DNA of 64,000 nucleotides from PALSA-894 sp963734185. Its GTDB lineage: Bacteria; Pseudomonadota; Alphaproteobacteria; Rhizobiales; Xanthobacteraceae. Below, piece by piece: positions 44,801-51,885 of the stretch. Under the pieces are notes generated by a model. The model was given only the letters and a program-made list of their open reading frames with translations, searched no databases and was not told the origin of the DNA. Location: contig CAVTGA010000002.1 in assembly GCA_963734185.1 (NCBI GenBank), positions 2,108,001-2,172,000 on the forward strand, given 5' to 3'. How positions within the stretch are numbered: position 1 is the stretch's first letter; the number at the start of each line of letters is the position of its first letter. The translations under genes were made by a program, and so were the position numbers.

Positions 44801-45015
44801 CTGGTCAAGACGGCACGATCTTCCCGGATCTCGGGACTGCCAGTGGGGACCGCACGGCGATCGGGCCTATCACCATCGGTGGGGGCACGTACCACTTCCA
44901 TGGAGTGAGCGATCTGCAAGCGGTCGCGCAAGAAGTCGTCAGCAAGGTCGATGCAACACTAGCGGCACAGATCCGCGGCATCTTCTCCGATTATGGCGTT
45001 GAGTTGAGGGCGTGA
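41899..45015 (+). CDS. Tail tape measure protein (1038 aa)
   Basis: Sets tail length and is ejected with DNA. GTG start 41899 follows AGGA. The N-terminus (MARTIVGQLVVNLIDGVSGK) and helical region (KAIAGSLKDIDKAVAGVGRW) are typical; the central part is a long coiled-coil and the segment around 130-200 has a helix-rich P2 gpT-like fold. The C-terminal part (about 650-930) carries four tandem 79-residue (or shorter) repeats built on QDSM...GDAAVASAGNIAD...QLLSFTA...PQIQMPATP. It ends with VYEGGIYRVAEHRDEYFAPG, a common tape-measure end. Confidence 0.9.
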   Translation: MARTIVGQLVVNLIDGVSGKAKAIAGSLKDIDKAVAGVGRWSAKPGAVDDLASSLKKAEKAARDLVASGKDLDGWGSRFNSQLTRLKASTSEIDSIREAWKRLQDTLRAGSLDNAFRTNAIRQWQAQTIGALAAARREAERHDRAITATSVARLGRNALVVAGGVPTAYGAQRLARYGVTHGAELPREGARQYMAGMSAEETAVATAKARELSTRYPSMGQVAIMEHIRQLRSRFGDFPHAMEGVETLVKAQVMLQNLKGGEHAGHDLERLVLGLEALGTGADPKKFQQYLDAFVKAKSLFQDLRGEDFRQYLQTSKASKYGLSDDYLTNVVPTMMQHEGAAKFGTMQATAFGAMVGLRMKKRSAAQLFDYDLVQDFSLDSKGNKVIEKIKGEDELISNPYKWALDTLQPALAGKGITFEGTREKFVSAVTKIFSDRNAAEFFTTLLANKSVIEKDRAMLATAKGTEAAPEVREKDPFVAFEGVKQQFINVVQNALEPQAARATAALNSVADALARLANMHVEKRSVFEPYAKKFAGDLGDTSVTKLLFKPFEFWKLAFGAQMAWVGAQNDAWMKPDRYNFKRTPDFTFAGGSRFRPTAAEPSLDGFFKVPSNVPGAFPTTPMFRKSGMIDDVAAGRTVSVAPFDVAAPAQDSMIRFTEVLGLQGDAAVASAGNIADRIKQLLSFTAAPQIQMPATPQIQMPATPDVNSDAPFAGSSRFRPTGAGPDAAQDSMTHFNETLRQQGDAAVASAGNIADHIKQLLSFTAAPQIQMPATPQIQMPATPDVNSDAPFAGSSRFRPTGAGPDAAQDSMTHFNETLRQQGDAAVASAGNIADHIKQLLSFTAAPQIQMPATPDVKSDAFAGSSRFRPTTVDPAAAQDSMARFIEILRQQGDAAVAVAGNIADRIRQLLSFTATPQIQMPSAPGVVPTASQAPAVSPTAPGRSSGGAVYEGGIYRVAEHRDEYFAPGQDGTIFPDLGTASGDRTAIGPITIGGGTYHFHGVSDLQAVAQEVVSKVDATLAAQIRGIFSDYGVELRA
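43849..44680 (+). repeat. Tandem repeats in the tape measure gene
   Basis: Four copies start at 43849, 44086, 44323 and 44533. The first period is 237 bp (79 codons), the second 237 bp; the third is 210 bp because it lacks one nine-residue PQIQMPATP unit; the fourth is degenerate. Copies two and three are almost identical at DNA level, so recent unequal exchange or slippage is likely. Confidence 0.9.
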
Positions 45016-45437
45016 TGCTCTATGCGCTCGGTCCCGTGGTGTTCTCGATCGCTCCGCTTAACACCGACAAGGTGCAGCGGACCGGCGAGACCAAGCATGC
45101 CGAGCACCATGTGCTCGGTGGTGCTCCGCTGTACGAGTTCATGGGCGAGGGCAAGCGCACCATCAAGCTCAAGGGGGCCGTGTTCCCGGACAACTTCGGT
45201 GGTCTTGACCAGCTAGGTGCGCTTGAACAGATGCGCCGGCTTGGCGCGCCGCAGCATCTGCTGCGCGGTGATGGCACGCCGATGGGCTGGGTGGTGATCG
45301 AGGACGTCAACGAGGATCACGAACACCTTAATCCGCAAGGCGTCGGCCGGGTGATTTCCTACACGATTGATATGAAGGTCGCCGGTGCGCCCGGCGCCGG
45401 CGCGTTCATCGACATAGTCGGGGGCTTCCTGCGATGA
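45015..45437 (+). CDS. Tail completion protein gpU-like
   Basis: A 140-residue P2 gpU-like protein. Features: MLYALGPVVFSIAPLNTDKV, EHHVLGGAPLYEFMGEGKRT, KLKGAVFPDNFGGL, then LGAPQHLLRGDGTPMGWVV and IEDVNEDHEHLNPQGVGRV. ATG 45015 overlaps the tape-measure stop. Confidence 0.88.
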   Translation: MLYALGPVVFSIAPLNTDKVQRTGETKHAEHHVLGGAPLYEFMGEGKRTIKLKGAVFPDNFGGLDQLGALEQMRRLGAPQHLLRGDGTPMGWVVIEDVNEDHEHLNPQGVGRVISYTIDMKVAGAPGAGAFIDIVGGFLR

Positions 45438-45658
45438 CGCTGGAAAGACACACGGTCAGTGCCGAGAACCTCACTGTCTCGCTTATCGTGTGGCGACGTT
45501 TTCGGCGACATATGCCTGGGTTGGTCGAGCGGGTCCTCGACAGCAACCCGGGTTTGTCGGCTCACGGCCCTTACCTGGCGCTCGGCACCACGCTCATCCT
45601 GCCGATCGACCCGCCGCCGGCGATCGTGACTACCCCGATCGTGAACATTTGGGATTGA
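45434..45658 (+). CDS. Tail protein gpX-like (LysM-type, 74 aa)
   Basis: Small LysM-like protein of the P2 gpX family: TVSAENLTVSLIVWRRFRRH, VERVLDSNPGLSAHGPYL and LGTTLILPIDPPPA. Lies between U and D as in P2. Confidence 0.85.
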   Translation: MTLERHTVSAENLTVSLIVWRRFRRHMPGLVERVLDSNPGLSAHGPYLALGTTLILPIDPPPAIVTTPIVNIWD

Positions 45659-45663
45659 GGGCA

Positions 45664-46707
45664 TTGGCGTTCCTCGAGCCCGACTACGTCGTCGTCATCT
45701 CCGGGCGCGATGTCACCTCCAAGATCCGGCCTTTGGTCGAGTCGATCACAGTGAACGACAAAGACGGGGTCAACTCCGACACGTGCGACATCGTGCTCGC
45801 CGATCCAGATGGATCGGTGGTGATGCCGGAAAAGGACGACCCGATCACAGTGTCGCTCGGGCACAAGGGCCGCGGTGTCGGCCTCGTGTTCCAAGGCTTC
45901 GTCGACGGCTCGACGTCGGACGGCGCCTTCGGCTCCGGCCGCAAGCTGCGCATCAACGGCAAGAGCGCGAAACAGAAGTCGAAGGGCAAAGAGCCCCAGG
46001 AGAAACATTGGGACGACAAGTCTTTTGGCGACGTCGCGAAGGAGGCCGGGAAAATCGCCGGCCTTGAGGTGCAGGTCAACTCCGCGCTCGCGTCGATCAA
46101 GCGACCTTACTGGTCAATGAAAAACGAGAGCTTCCAGCATTGGGGGCAGCGCCTCGCCGACGAGCTCGGGGCAACGTTCAAGATCGTCGGCAACCAAGGG
46201 GTGTTCATGAAGCGTAACGCCGGCACCGGTGCCGGGGGCACGGCGTTGGGCACCGTGCGCGCGGTGTGGGGTGACAATCTGCTCAAGTGGTCGATCTCGC
46301 CCGATCTTGGCCGGCCGCAGTTCAAGAAGGTCAAGGTTCGGTATTACGACCCCAAGGAAGCGAAGTGGAAAACCGAGGAACGCGAGATTGACAATACCGA
46401 CGCGCCGGCCGAGCGCACGGTGAGATTCCGTGCAGGCGACAAAGACAATGCCAAGCAGAAGGCCGAGGCCGAGGGTGCAGCGAGCGAGCGGCACAAAGGC
46501 TCCGGCAGCGCCACGATCATCGGCGACGCCGCGGCGAAGCCGGAGGGCACTCTCGTCGTCATCGGCGCGCGCCCCGGCATCGACGGCGAGTACACGATCG
46601 AGACCATCAAGCACCAAGTGACAAAATCTCAGGGCTACACCTGCGACATCACGATCAAGAAGCCCAAGGGCAAGGCCGGCAAGGACGGTCGGGGCAAGAA
46701 GAAATAA
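45664..46707 (+). CDS. Baseplate hub protein gpD-like
   Basis: A 347-residue P2 gpD/late-control type hub protein that attaches the spike. YVVVISGRDVTSKIRPLVES, DTCDIVLADPDGSVVMPEKD, LVFQGFVDGSTSDGAFGSGR, RKLRINGKSAK and TIIGDAAAKPEGTLVV are recognisable. TTG start 45664 is the first likely initiator after gpX; an earlier in-frame start would lie inside gpX. Confidence 0.87.
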   Translation: MAFLEPDYVVVISGRDVTSKIRPLVESITVNDKDGVNSDTCDIVLADPDGSVVMPEKDDPITVSLGHKGRGVGLVFQGFVDGSTSDGAFGSGRKLRINGKSAKQKSKGKEPQEKHWDDKSFGDVAKEAGKIAGLEVQVNSALASIKRPYWSMKNESFQHWGQRLADELGATFKIVGNQGVFMKRNAGTGAGGTALGTVRAVWGDNLLKWSISPDLGRPQFKKVKVRYYDPKEAKWKTEEREIDNTDAPAERTVRFRAGDKDNAKQKAEAEGAASERHKGSGSATIIGDAAAKPEGTLVVIGARPGIDGEYTIETIKHQVTKSQGYTCDITIKKPKGKAGKDGRGKKK

Positions 46708-46726
46708 CTCAGCACGGGGGTCTTGC

Positions 46727-47107
46727 ATGCGACGCCTTCTCGCCGCGGCGCTGCTGCTGTCTGTCGCCTTCGGGGGGGGGCAGTCGCTCGCCCAAGTCCA
46801 CGAGCATCCGACCGAAGTGATCACCGGTGAGGTCGCGCGGTTCTATGAGACGTGGATGCGGCCGGACAATCCCAATCTGTCCTGCTGCAATCGCGCCGAC
46901 TGCTATGCGGCGCCGACGCGGTTTCAGAACGGTCGGTGGCTCGCCAAGCGGCGCGAGGACGAGCGGTGGCTGGTTGTGCCTCCAAAGAAGATCGAACGGA
47001 ACCGCGATAGTCCGGACGGGCGCAGCCATCTCTGCGCACCACCGCCGGCCAACGAATCGAACCACGAGAACGGCGTGATCTGTCTCGTGCTCGGCAATGG
47101 GACGTGA
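46727..47107 (+). CDS. Exported Cys-rich protein (126 aa)
   Basis: Signal peptide MRRLLAAALLLSVAFGGGQSLAQ, with a run of nine G encoding three Gly. Mature part: RFYETWMRPDNPNLSCCNRA, DCYAAPTRFQNGRWLAKRRE and SPDGRSHLCAPPPANES, a pattern seen in conserved rhizobial secreted proteins of unknown role. Placed just before the lysis genes. Confidence 0.75.
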   Translation: MRRLLAAALLLSVAFGGGQSLAQVHEHPTEVITGEVARFYETWMRPDNPNLSCCNRADCYAAPTRFQNGRWLAKRREDERWLVVPPKKIERNRDSPDGRSHLCAPPPANESNHENGVICLVLGNGT

Positions 47108-47186
47108 GGCGATGCTGCGGCCGGCTTGCCCGGCAGTGGCACATAAGCGAGCGAGCGCTCGCCAACTCCAAGAACAACCGAGGTGC

Positions 47187-47714
47187 ATGATGTGGCGGTG
47201 CCTTCTCGCGCGCGCAGCCGTTGCTGCGCTGATCGTGCTGATCCTCCGGGCCTTTCTCGGCCCCGCCGGTGCGCAACCGATCGACGAGCGCTTTTGGAAT
47301 CTGCGCGTGCCGGAGGCCTTTTCGACCGCGCGAGCGACGACGTCCGACTGCTCGGCCTATCGTGCGCAGATCGACGCGGCCGCGCGCGCCGCCGGCGTGG
47401 TCGAGCCGCTCGGCCGTGCGGTGGTACGCAAGGAGAGCGGCTGCAATCCGCGCGCGACCGGCAAGCGCGGTGAAGTCGGCCTGATGCAGATCAAGGTGAG
47501 CACGGCGCGCGGCCTCGGCTTTGCCGGCACGCGCGCGCAGCTCTACGAGCCGGCAACCAATCTCGCCTTCGGCATGCGCTACCTGGCGCGCGCACTCGCG
47601 CGCGGCGGGCCGGGATGCGCCGGCGTCTCGCTCTATCAGCGCGGCATCTACGCCGCTCCGCTCTGCACCGGCTACGGCCGCACCGTCCTCGCACTCGCAG
47701 GAATCGCCCGATGA
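47187..47714 (+). CDS. Lytic transglycosylase (SLT family)
   Basis: 175 residues; cleaves the glycan strand of peptidoglycan. An N-terminal signal or anchor (ARAAVAALIVLILRAFLGPA) precedes the lysozyme-like domain: AVVRKESGCNPRATGKRGEV with catalytic Glu, GLMQIKVSTARGLGF, and NLAFGMRYLARAL. ATG 47187 chosen; a longer start would lie far upstream without a site. Could act at entry or in lysis. Coupled to the amidase (overlap at 47711). Confidence 0.85.
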   Translation: MMWRCLLARAAVAALIVLILRAFLGPAGAQPIDERFWNLRVPEAFSTARATTSDCSAYRAQIDAAARAAGVVEPLGRAVVRKESGCNPRATGKRGEVGLMQIKVSTARGLGFAGTRAQLYEPATNLAFGMRYLARALARGGPGCAGVSLYQRGIYAAPLCTGYGRTVLALAGIAR

Positions 47715-48883
47715 CCATCCCCGCCACATGGATGCCGACTGTCCGGATGGAGCGCATCATCGTCCATTGGACGGCCGGCACGCATCGGGCGACCGCGGTC
47801 GACAAGTCGCACTATCACGTGCTGATCGAGGGCGACGGAACTGTGGTGCGCGGCACGCCGAAGATCGGCGGCAAGGTGGCCCATACGCTGAATTGCAACA
47901 GCGGGTCGATCGGCGTGTCGCTTTGCTGCATGGGCGGCGACGACGTCAAGGAGAACCCGTTCAACGCCGGCAAATGGCCGTTGACCCGTGCGCAGTGGGA
48001 CAAGCTGCCGTTGGTGCTCGCCGATCTCGCGCGCGCCTATGGCATCGACGTGACCCCGCAGACGGTCCTGACCCATGCCGAGGTGTGGCCGAACCTGAAA
48101 ATCAAACAGAAGGGCAAGTGGGACATCACGCGCCTGGCGTTCGACCCGACGGTGAAGGGCCACAAGGACTGCGGCGATCTGATGCGGCGTCGCCTGACAG
48201 CGGCGTTGGCTGGCGAGTTGCCGGCGCCGCGGGCGCCCACGCCGCTGGCGCCGTCGGCTGATGCTGATGCTCCGGAGCCCGCGCTCCGCGATCTCGTGGA
48301 TAGCGGCGCCACCGAGGATGCCGCTCGCGATGTCGCGCTGGCGCCGGTGGAAGCGGTGTTGACCGAAACGGAGATCACGGCCGCGCAGCAGCTCTTGCGC
48401 GACCTGAAATACTTCGAGGTCGGCATGGCGGGTGTCGCCGGCGTCGGCTCGCGCACGATCGCCGCGATCGCCGCGTTCAAGCACGACCGCAACTTGGGCG
48501 GCGAGCCGGTGCTCGACCGAGCGCTGATTGCCGAGCTCGACCGCGCGAAGCAGGAGGGTTTCACGCGGCCGATTTCTGCCGAGCGCGCACAGGGCAAGCC
48601 CGATGATAGCCGCGTGCTCGATGCAGCGGAGAAACAAGGTGGCTTTGGCACGGGGCTGACGCTCACCGGCATCACCACGTACATCATGGCAAAGCTCGGC
48701 GAATATCTTGAGCCGGTGCGGAACTTGATCGACACGGTTGGGCCGTACTTCCGCCCGATCCGCAATGTCGTCGCCGAGCACTGGCCGCTGTTCGTGGCCG
48801 CCGGCGGCGCCTTTGTCGTGTGGCAGGCTTCTCGCGCGTGGCGCGCGCGCGTCCAGGATCACCGAGAGGGCAAGACGACATGA
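47711..48883 (+). CDS. N-acetylmuramoyl-L-alanine amidase endolysin with C-terminal membrane helix
   Basis: 390 residues. Amidase_2 domain: IIVHWTAGTHRATAVDKSHY (His19 predicted zinc ligand), VSLCCMGG, LTHAEVWP and GHKDCGD (further ligands). A Pro/Ala linker (about 175-200) leads to a peptidoglycan-binding-like helical region (EITAAQQLLRDLKYFEVGMA; AGVGSRTIAAIAAFKHD) and a C-terminal hydrophobic helix (PLFVAAGGAFVVWQASRAW, about 361-379). The membrane anchor is unusual for an endolysin. Overlaps the upstream stop. Confidence 0.88.
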   Translation: MTIPATWMPTVRMERIIVHWTAGTHRATAVDKSHYHVLIEGDGTVVRGTPKIGGKVAHTLNCNSGSIGVSLCCMGGDDVKENPFNAGKWPLTRAQWDKLPLVLADLARAYGIDVTPQTVLTHAEVWPNLKIKQKGKWDITRLAFDPTVKGHKDCGDLMRRRLTAALAGELPAPRAPTPLAPSADADAPEPALRDLVDSGATEDAARDVALAPVEAVLTETEITAAQQLLRDLKYFEVGMAGVAGVGSRTIAAIAAFKHDRNLGGEPVLDRALIAELDRAKQEGFTRPISAERAQGKPDDSRVLDAAEKQGGFGTGLTLTGITTYIMAKLGEYLEPVRNLIDTVGPYFRPIRNVVAEHWPLFVAAGGAFVVWQASRAWRARVQDHREGKTT

Positions 48884-49344
48884 TCGGCATCTTCTCGCTG
48901 GTCGGTCCGCTACTCGGCTCCCTAGGCGGCTTGGCCGGCGTCGCCTCGATCCCCTACATCGGGCCGCTGCTCTCCTTCTTCGGCACCGGCGTCGGCCGAC
49001 TGGTCGGTGTTGGCCTGATCGTGCTCGGCGCCTACGCCTACGGCCACCACAAGGGCGAGGCCTACGAGCATCGCCTCTGCGAGGCCCGCATCATCACGAT
49101 CAACAAGAACTGGTCGGACGCGGTTGCCAAGGCGGCCGAGGATTTCGCCGAGGAGCGTCGCAAGCGCGACGATGATGTGGACGCCACGTTGGGCTCGCTG
49201 GTCGAGCAGCAAACCAAGACAATCGCGGAGCGCGCTGCGGCCGCGGAGAAGAAGGTGCAGGAATATGAGGCCGACCGCGCAAAGCGCCCGAGCGATGCTA
49301 CTTGTCTGCTTAGCCCTGATGATCTCGGGCTGCGCAAGCGGTAG
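48880..49344 (+). CDS. Inner-membrane spanin (Rz-like)
   Basis: 154 residues. Hydrophobic N-terminal third (SLVGPLLGSLGGLAGVASIP; VGVGLIVLGAYAYG) followed by a long charged coiled coil (AAEDFAEERRKRDDDVDATL; AERAAAAEKKVQEYEADRAK), as expected of an i-spanin that spans the periplasm. The Rz1-like lipoprotein start lies inside it in another frame. Confidence 0.75.
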   Translation: MIGIFSLVGPLLGSLGGLAGVASIPYIGPLLSFFGTGVGRLVGVGLIVLGAYAYGHHKGEAYEHRLCEARIITINKNWSDAVAKAAEDFAEERRKRDDDVDATLGSLVEQQTKTIAERAAAAEKKVQEYEADRAKRPSDATCLLSPDDLGLRKR

Positions 49345-49612
49345 GATCAACCTGAATCCCAATCCGTCGCCGGCGCAGCTCAAGACGCCCGAGGGCGTCA
49401 AGGCCTCCACGGCCGTCCGCGTGTCGACCCGCTGCCGTGCTCACACACGGGCGCAGGTTTCCGCACCCCCGTGGGTAGGCAAGCAGGATCCTGCGGTGAT
49501 CATCAAACGCTACGATGCTGCGCTCGGTCACGCGAACGAGAAGCTCGCCGCCGCGGACTCGTGCATCGAGCGGCAGTCGCGCGAGTTCGCGACCGGCCTG
49601 CGCAAGAGGTAG
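49265..49612 (+). CDS. Outer-membrane spanin lipoprotein (Rz1-like)
   Basis: 115 residues starting within the Rz-like gene in a shifted frame. Signal with lipobox MLLVCLALMISGCASG (lipidated Cys23), then a proline-rich mature part (NPNPSPAQLKTPEG) and a C-terminal helical region ending IERQSREFATGLRKR. Overlap with the i-spanin is the classic Rz/Rz1 layout. Confidence 0.8.
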   Translation: MRPTAQSARAMLLVCLALMISGCASGRINLNPNPSPAQLKTPEGVKASTAVRVSTRCRAHTRAQVSAPPWVGKQDPAVIIKRYDAALGHANEKLAAADSCIERQSREFATGLRKR

Positions 49613-49616
49613 GCGC

Positions 49617-49928
49617 ATGACCTCTCTCTCTCCGCAGGATCTCGCCGCGTTGCGCGACATCATCGGCGACGTCGTCGAGGAGCGCATCCGCGAGAAGGTG
49701 CCGGCGATCATGCGCGAGGAGTTGGAGACCATCGGCATCGTGGCGAGTACGGCCACCGAGCGCGTCAGCCAGCAGCGCGACATGGCCTTCCTGCACAAGA
49801 TCAGAAGGGGCGCCGAGGACAACGCCAGCCTGATCTTCCGCCGTGTCATCGTCGGGGTGCTGTCGGTCGTTGCTTTGCTGGTGGTCGCCGGCTTTTGGGC
49901 CTTGGTCCGGGCCAAATCGACCGGATAG
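49617..49928 (+). CDS. Small C-terminal membrane protein, holin candidate (103 aa)
   Basis: N-terminal charged helices (LRDIIGDVVEERIREKVPAI; QQRDMAFLHKIRRGAEDNAS) and one C-terminal transmembrane helix (VIVGVLSVVALLVVAGFWAL, about 77-96). This is the pattern of small phage proteins often found next to spanins and of a pinholin-like or anti-holin protein. ATG 49617 follows an AGAGGTAGG site. No other holin candidate is seen. Confidence 0.6.
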   Translation: MTSLSPQDLAALRDIIGDVVEERIREKVPAIMREELETIGIVASTATERVSQQRDMAFLHKIRRGAEDNASLIFRRVIVGVLSVVALLVVAGFWALVRAKSTG

Positions 49929-49930
49929 CC

Positions 49931-50278
49931 ATGGGCCAGGTCAGCGCCGTCCTTCGCCGCTATCAGGGCGGCTATTTCCATTGGTGCCCGGCGTGCAACG
50001 AGCTGCACCCGCTTCCGGACGGGTGGGCGTTCAACGGTGATGTCGATCGACCGACGTTCACGCCGAGTTTCAGGCATTCGGAAATGCAGCGGGTGATCGT
50101 CGACGGCCGGTGGACCGGCGAATGGGTGCGCGACGCGGCGGGGAAACCCGTACCGCATATCTGCCACTACATCCTGACCGCCGGTCAGCTTCACTTCTGC
50201 GGCGACTGCACGCACGAATTCGCCGGCAAGACGGTGCCGTTGCCGCCGCTGCCCGCCATCGCGATCGGTCTTGCGTGA
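49931..50278 (+). CDS. DUF6527-like phage protein (115 aa)
   Basis: GGYFHWCPACNELHPLPDGW then AFNGDVDRPTFTPSFRHSE, and the C-terminal QLHFCGDCTHEFAGKTVPLP are the conserved DUF6527 pattern, with a Cys pair (CPAC) and CGDC likely to bind metal. Role unknown; common next to phage lysis genes. Confidence 0.75.
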   Translation: MGQVSAVLRRYQGGYFHWCPACNELHPLPDGWAFNGDVDRPTFTPSFRHSEMQRVIVDGRWTGEWVRDAAGKPVPHICHYILTAGQLHFCGDCTHEFAGKTVPLPPLPAIAIGLA

Positions 50279-50282
50279 GGCA

Positions 50283-50885
50283 ATGTCCGACCGCATCAAG
50301 GTCTTTTTCCTCGAGCCTGACCCAACGCGCCATCGCAGGTTTCTTCGGCGCTGTGGCCATGCTGACGGCTGCGGCGGAGATCCTGCGCGGTGGTGTTCGG
50401 CGTCGGTCGAGATTGAGCCGGTCGACGAAGCGAGCCCGACGTCAGGCATGGTCGAGTGGCCGCGCGGTGACGGCCGATGGCCAAAGGCCTGTGCCACGTG
50501 CGGCCGCTCGTTCGGCGAAGATGGCTACTACGTGGTCGACCACGAGCGAATCTATCGGCGCGCCGACACCGGTGACGAATTGATCCTGCGCGACGCGCCG
50601 GTAGGCGCGTGCTGGGACGCGCACTGGTACCCGCGGAAGGGGCCGGATGGTCGCTCGCTGATGGTGCGAGTGCCGGGCAATCACGACTGGCTGATCGACG
50701 GCCGTGCCAAGAACTGCACCTTGAAGGACGACGAGGTCCATCGCTGCTGGGTGCGCCATGGCCGGCCGGAAGATGGCACCTTGCACGTCGACAAGGACGG
50801 CCTGACGTGCGCCGCCGGCGCGGGCTCGCTCGATACCGGCCAATGGCACGGCTTCCTGCACAACGGACACCTGAGACGCTGCTGA
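50283..50885 (+). CDS. Hypothetical phage protein (200 aa)
   Basis: ATG 50283. Contains DPTRHRRFLRRCGHADGCGG, ACATCGRSFGEDGYYVVDHE and repeated His/Cys positions (HRCWVRHGRPEDGTLHVDKD; CAAGAGSLDTGQWHGF). A metal-binding structural or recognition protein is likely. Last gene of the rightward late operon, before the terminator. Confidence 0.7.
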   Translation: MSDRIKVFFLEPDPTRHRRFLRRCGHADGCGGDPARWCSASVEIEPVDEASPTSGMVEWPRGDGRWPKACATCGRSFGEDGYYVVDHERIYRRADTGDELILRDAPVGACWDAHWYPRKGPDGRSLMVRVPGNHDWLIDGRAKNCTLKDDEVHRCWVRHGRPEDGTLHVDKDGLTCAAGAGSLDTGQWHGFLHNGHLRRC

Positions 50886-50911
50886 TCGCTTTGTAGGGCC
50901 TCCCAGACTTG

Positions 50912-50952
50912 GCCCCGCTGTCCGGCTTCACCGCCGGCGGCGGGGTCATTTT
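50912..50952 (+). terminator. Terminator at the end of the late operon
   Basis: Stem CCCCGC/GCGGGG (50912-50917 and 50939-50944) with an inner stem CCGGC/GCCGG, followed by TCATTTTT. It separates the rightward late operon from the leftward gene at 50966 and can act in the rightward direction. Confidence 0.75.
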
Positions 50953-50965
50953 TCGTTTGTGGCGA

Positions 50966-51238
50966 TCAGTCTATCAGCCGGTGCGCGCGCAATACGATGT
51001 CGACCTGCGCGATCGCGCTCGCCCGGTTGGCGCGCGTCGGATTTTCCGCTGCCGCCATCAGCAGCTTGATCGCGTGCTCGAGCGCTGCGCTTTTGGTGAC
51101 GCCGGTGAGAGATTCGGTGATGACCCGCCCGGCCTCGCCCAAGGTCACCAGCCGGCGCCCGTCTTTGAGCGCGAGCGCCGGCGTGAGCTTCGCGTCCCAT
51201 TGCGGCGGGCGCGGAGTCAGTCGCGCTCGGCTGCCCAT
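50966..51238 (-). CDS. Hypothetical prophage protein (90 aa)
   Basis: Helical: GRRLVTLGEAGRVITESLTG, TKSAALEHAIKLLMAAAENP and SAIAQVDIVLRAHRL. It overlaps the 51217-51657 gene by 22 bases. No domain recognised. Confidence 0.65.
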   Translation of the reverse strand: MGSRARLTPRPPQWDAKLTPALALKDGRRLVTLGEAGRVITESLTGVTKSAALEHAIKLLMAAAENPTRANRASAIAQVDIVLRAHRLID

Positions 51239-51657
51239 TGAGCCTCAAGGGCGCGTTGGCGCTCCTGCTGCCGCTCCTCCCTGATACTGTGGTGCCCGAG
51301 GCGGATCGGCCGGGCAAAGGGTGCGTTCGGCCGGCAGGCCTGGCACGAGAGGCGGGCGGTGATGACGTCGATCGTGGTGCCGGGGTGCTGGTCTAGGCGG
51401 GCGAGGTCGAGATCCTTTTCCAAATGGCACCCCGGGCAGAATGCGAACAGCCAGCGGTGCCCGGTGGCGAGCGCTGCGCCGAGCGTCGGCGAGATAAGCG
51501 GCCGGCGGCCGTGAGCCAGGTGCTCGTTCCACCGCCCGATGATCCCGAGCGTGTCCTCGAGGACGATGCGCTCGCGCTCCCGGCGGGCCGCATCCTCGGT
51601 GCGGCGAGCCTCTTGCTCGCGCTCCTCGACCTTGCGGCGGCTCTCACGGAGGGACAT
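51217..51657 (-). CDS. Zinc-finger-like prophage protein (146 aa)
   Basis: N-terminal charged coiled coil (LRESRRKVEEREQEARRTED), then FCPGCHLEKDLDLARLDQHP and ITARLSCQACRPNAPF, a CxxC...CxxC pair likely to bind zinc, then a basic C-terminal helix. First leftward gene inside the right att site; could be regulatory or cargo. Possible promoter sequence is AT-rich near 51690-51710. Confidence 0.65.
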   Translation of the reverse strand: MSLRESRRKVEEREQEARRTEDAARRERERIVLEDTLGIIGRWNEHLAHGRRPLISPTLGAALATGHRWLFAFCPGCHLEKDLDLARLDQHPGTTIDVITARLSCQACRPNAPFARPIRLGHHSIREERQQERQRALEAQWAAERD

Positions 51658-51747
51658 GGCCGGCGAGGCTACGGCCGCCGGCCGGAATGATTCAATAGCA
51701 GTTCAATCGCAAATCCGGGTCCGTTCCCGTGGCGTACCGGGTCGGTT

Positions 51748-51770
51748 CCGCCCCGTCAGGCGGTCTTTTT
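51748..51770 (+). terminator. Rho-independent terminator near the right att site
   Basis: Stem CCGCC/GGCGG with loop CCGTCA followed by TCTTTTT. It would stop rightward phage transcription before the host gdx gene. Confidence 0.75.
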
Positions 51771-51807
51771 CCTTGATTTTGCGGTGAAATCGACCCCAAA
51801 AACCACG

Positions 51808-51852
51808 TTGACATGGTAGGGGTCACAGGTTCGATCCCTGTCGCGCCCACCA
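51808..51852 (+). other. Right att site: 3-prime half of tRNA-Val(GAC)
   Basis: TTGACAT (anticodon loop with GAC), the 3-prime anticodon strand GGTAG, variable GGGTC, T arm ACAGG/CCTGT with loop TTCGATC, 3-prime acceptor CGCGCCC, A and CCA. The 5-prime half is absent, and the bases before 51808 do not pair with the anticodon strand, so this is the displaced host 3-prime half left by prophage integration into the tRNA. The intact copy should be at the left end outside the window. The identity boundary at the anticodon loop is typical of tyrosine integrase core sites. Confidence 0.8.
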
Positions 51853-51885
51853 TTTTTCCAGCCAGTCTCGTTTCGGAGGTCCGCC

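Noticed and set aside
46772..46780. Run of nine G as a second frame-breaking tract
   Set aside because: The run encodes three glycines in phase and the frame continues to a normal stop, so nothing is broken.
51808..51852. Complete tRNA-Val gene
   Set aside because: The 5-prime half (acceptor, D arm and anticodon 5-prime strand) is absent; only the 3-prime half is present.
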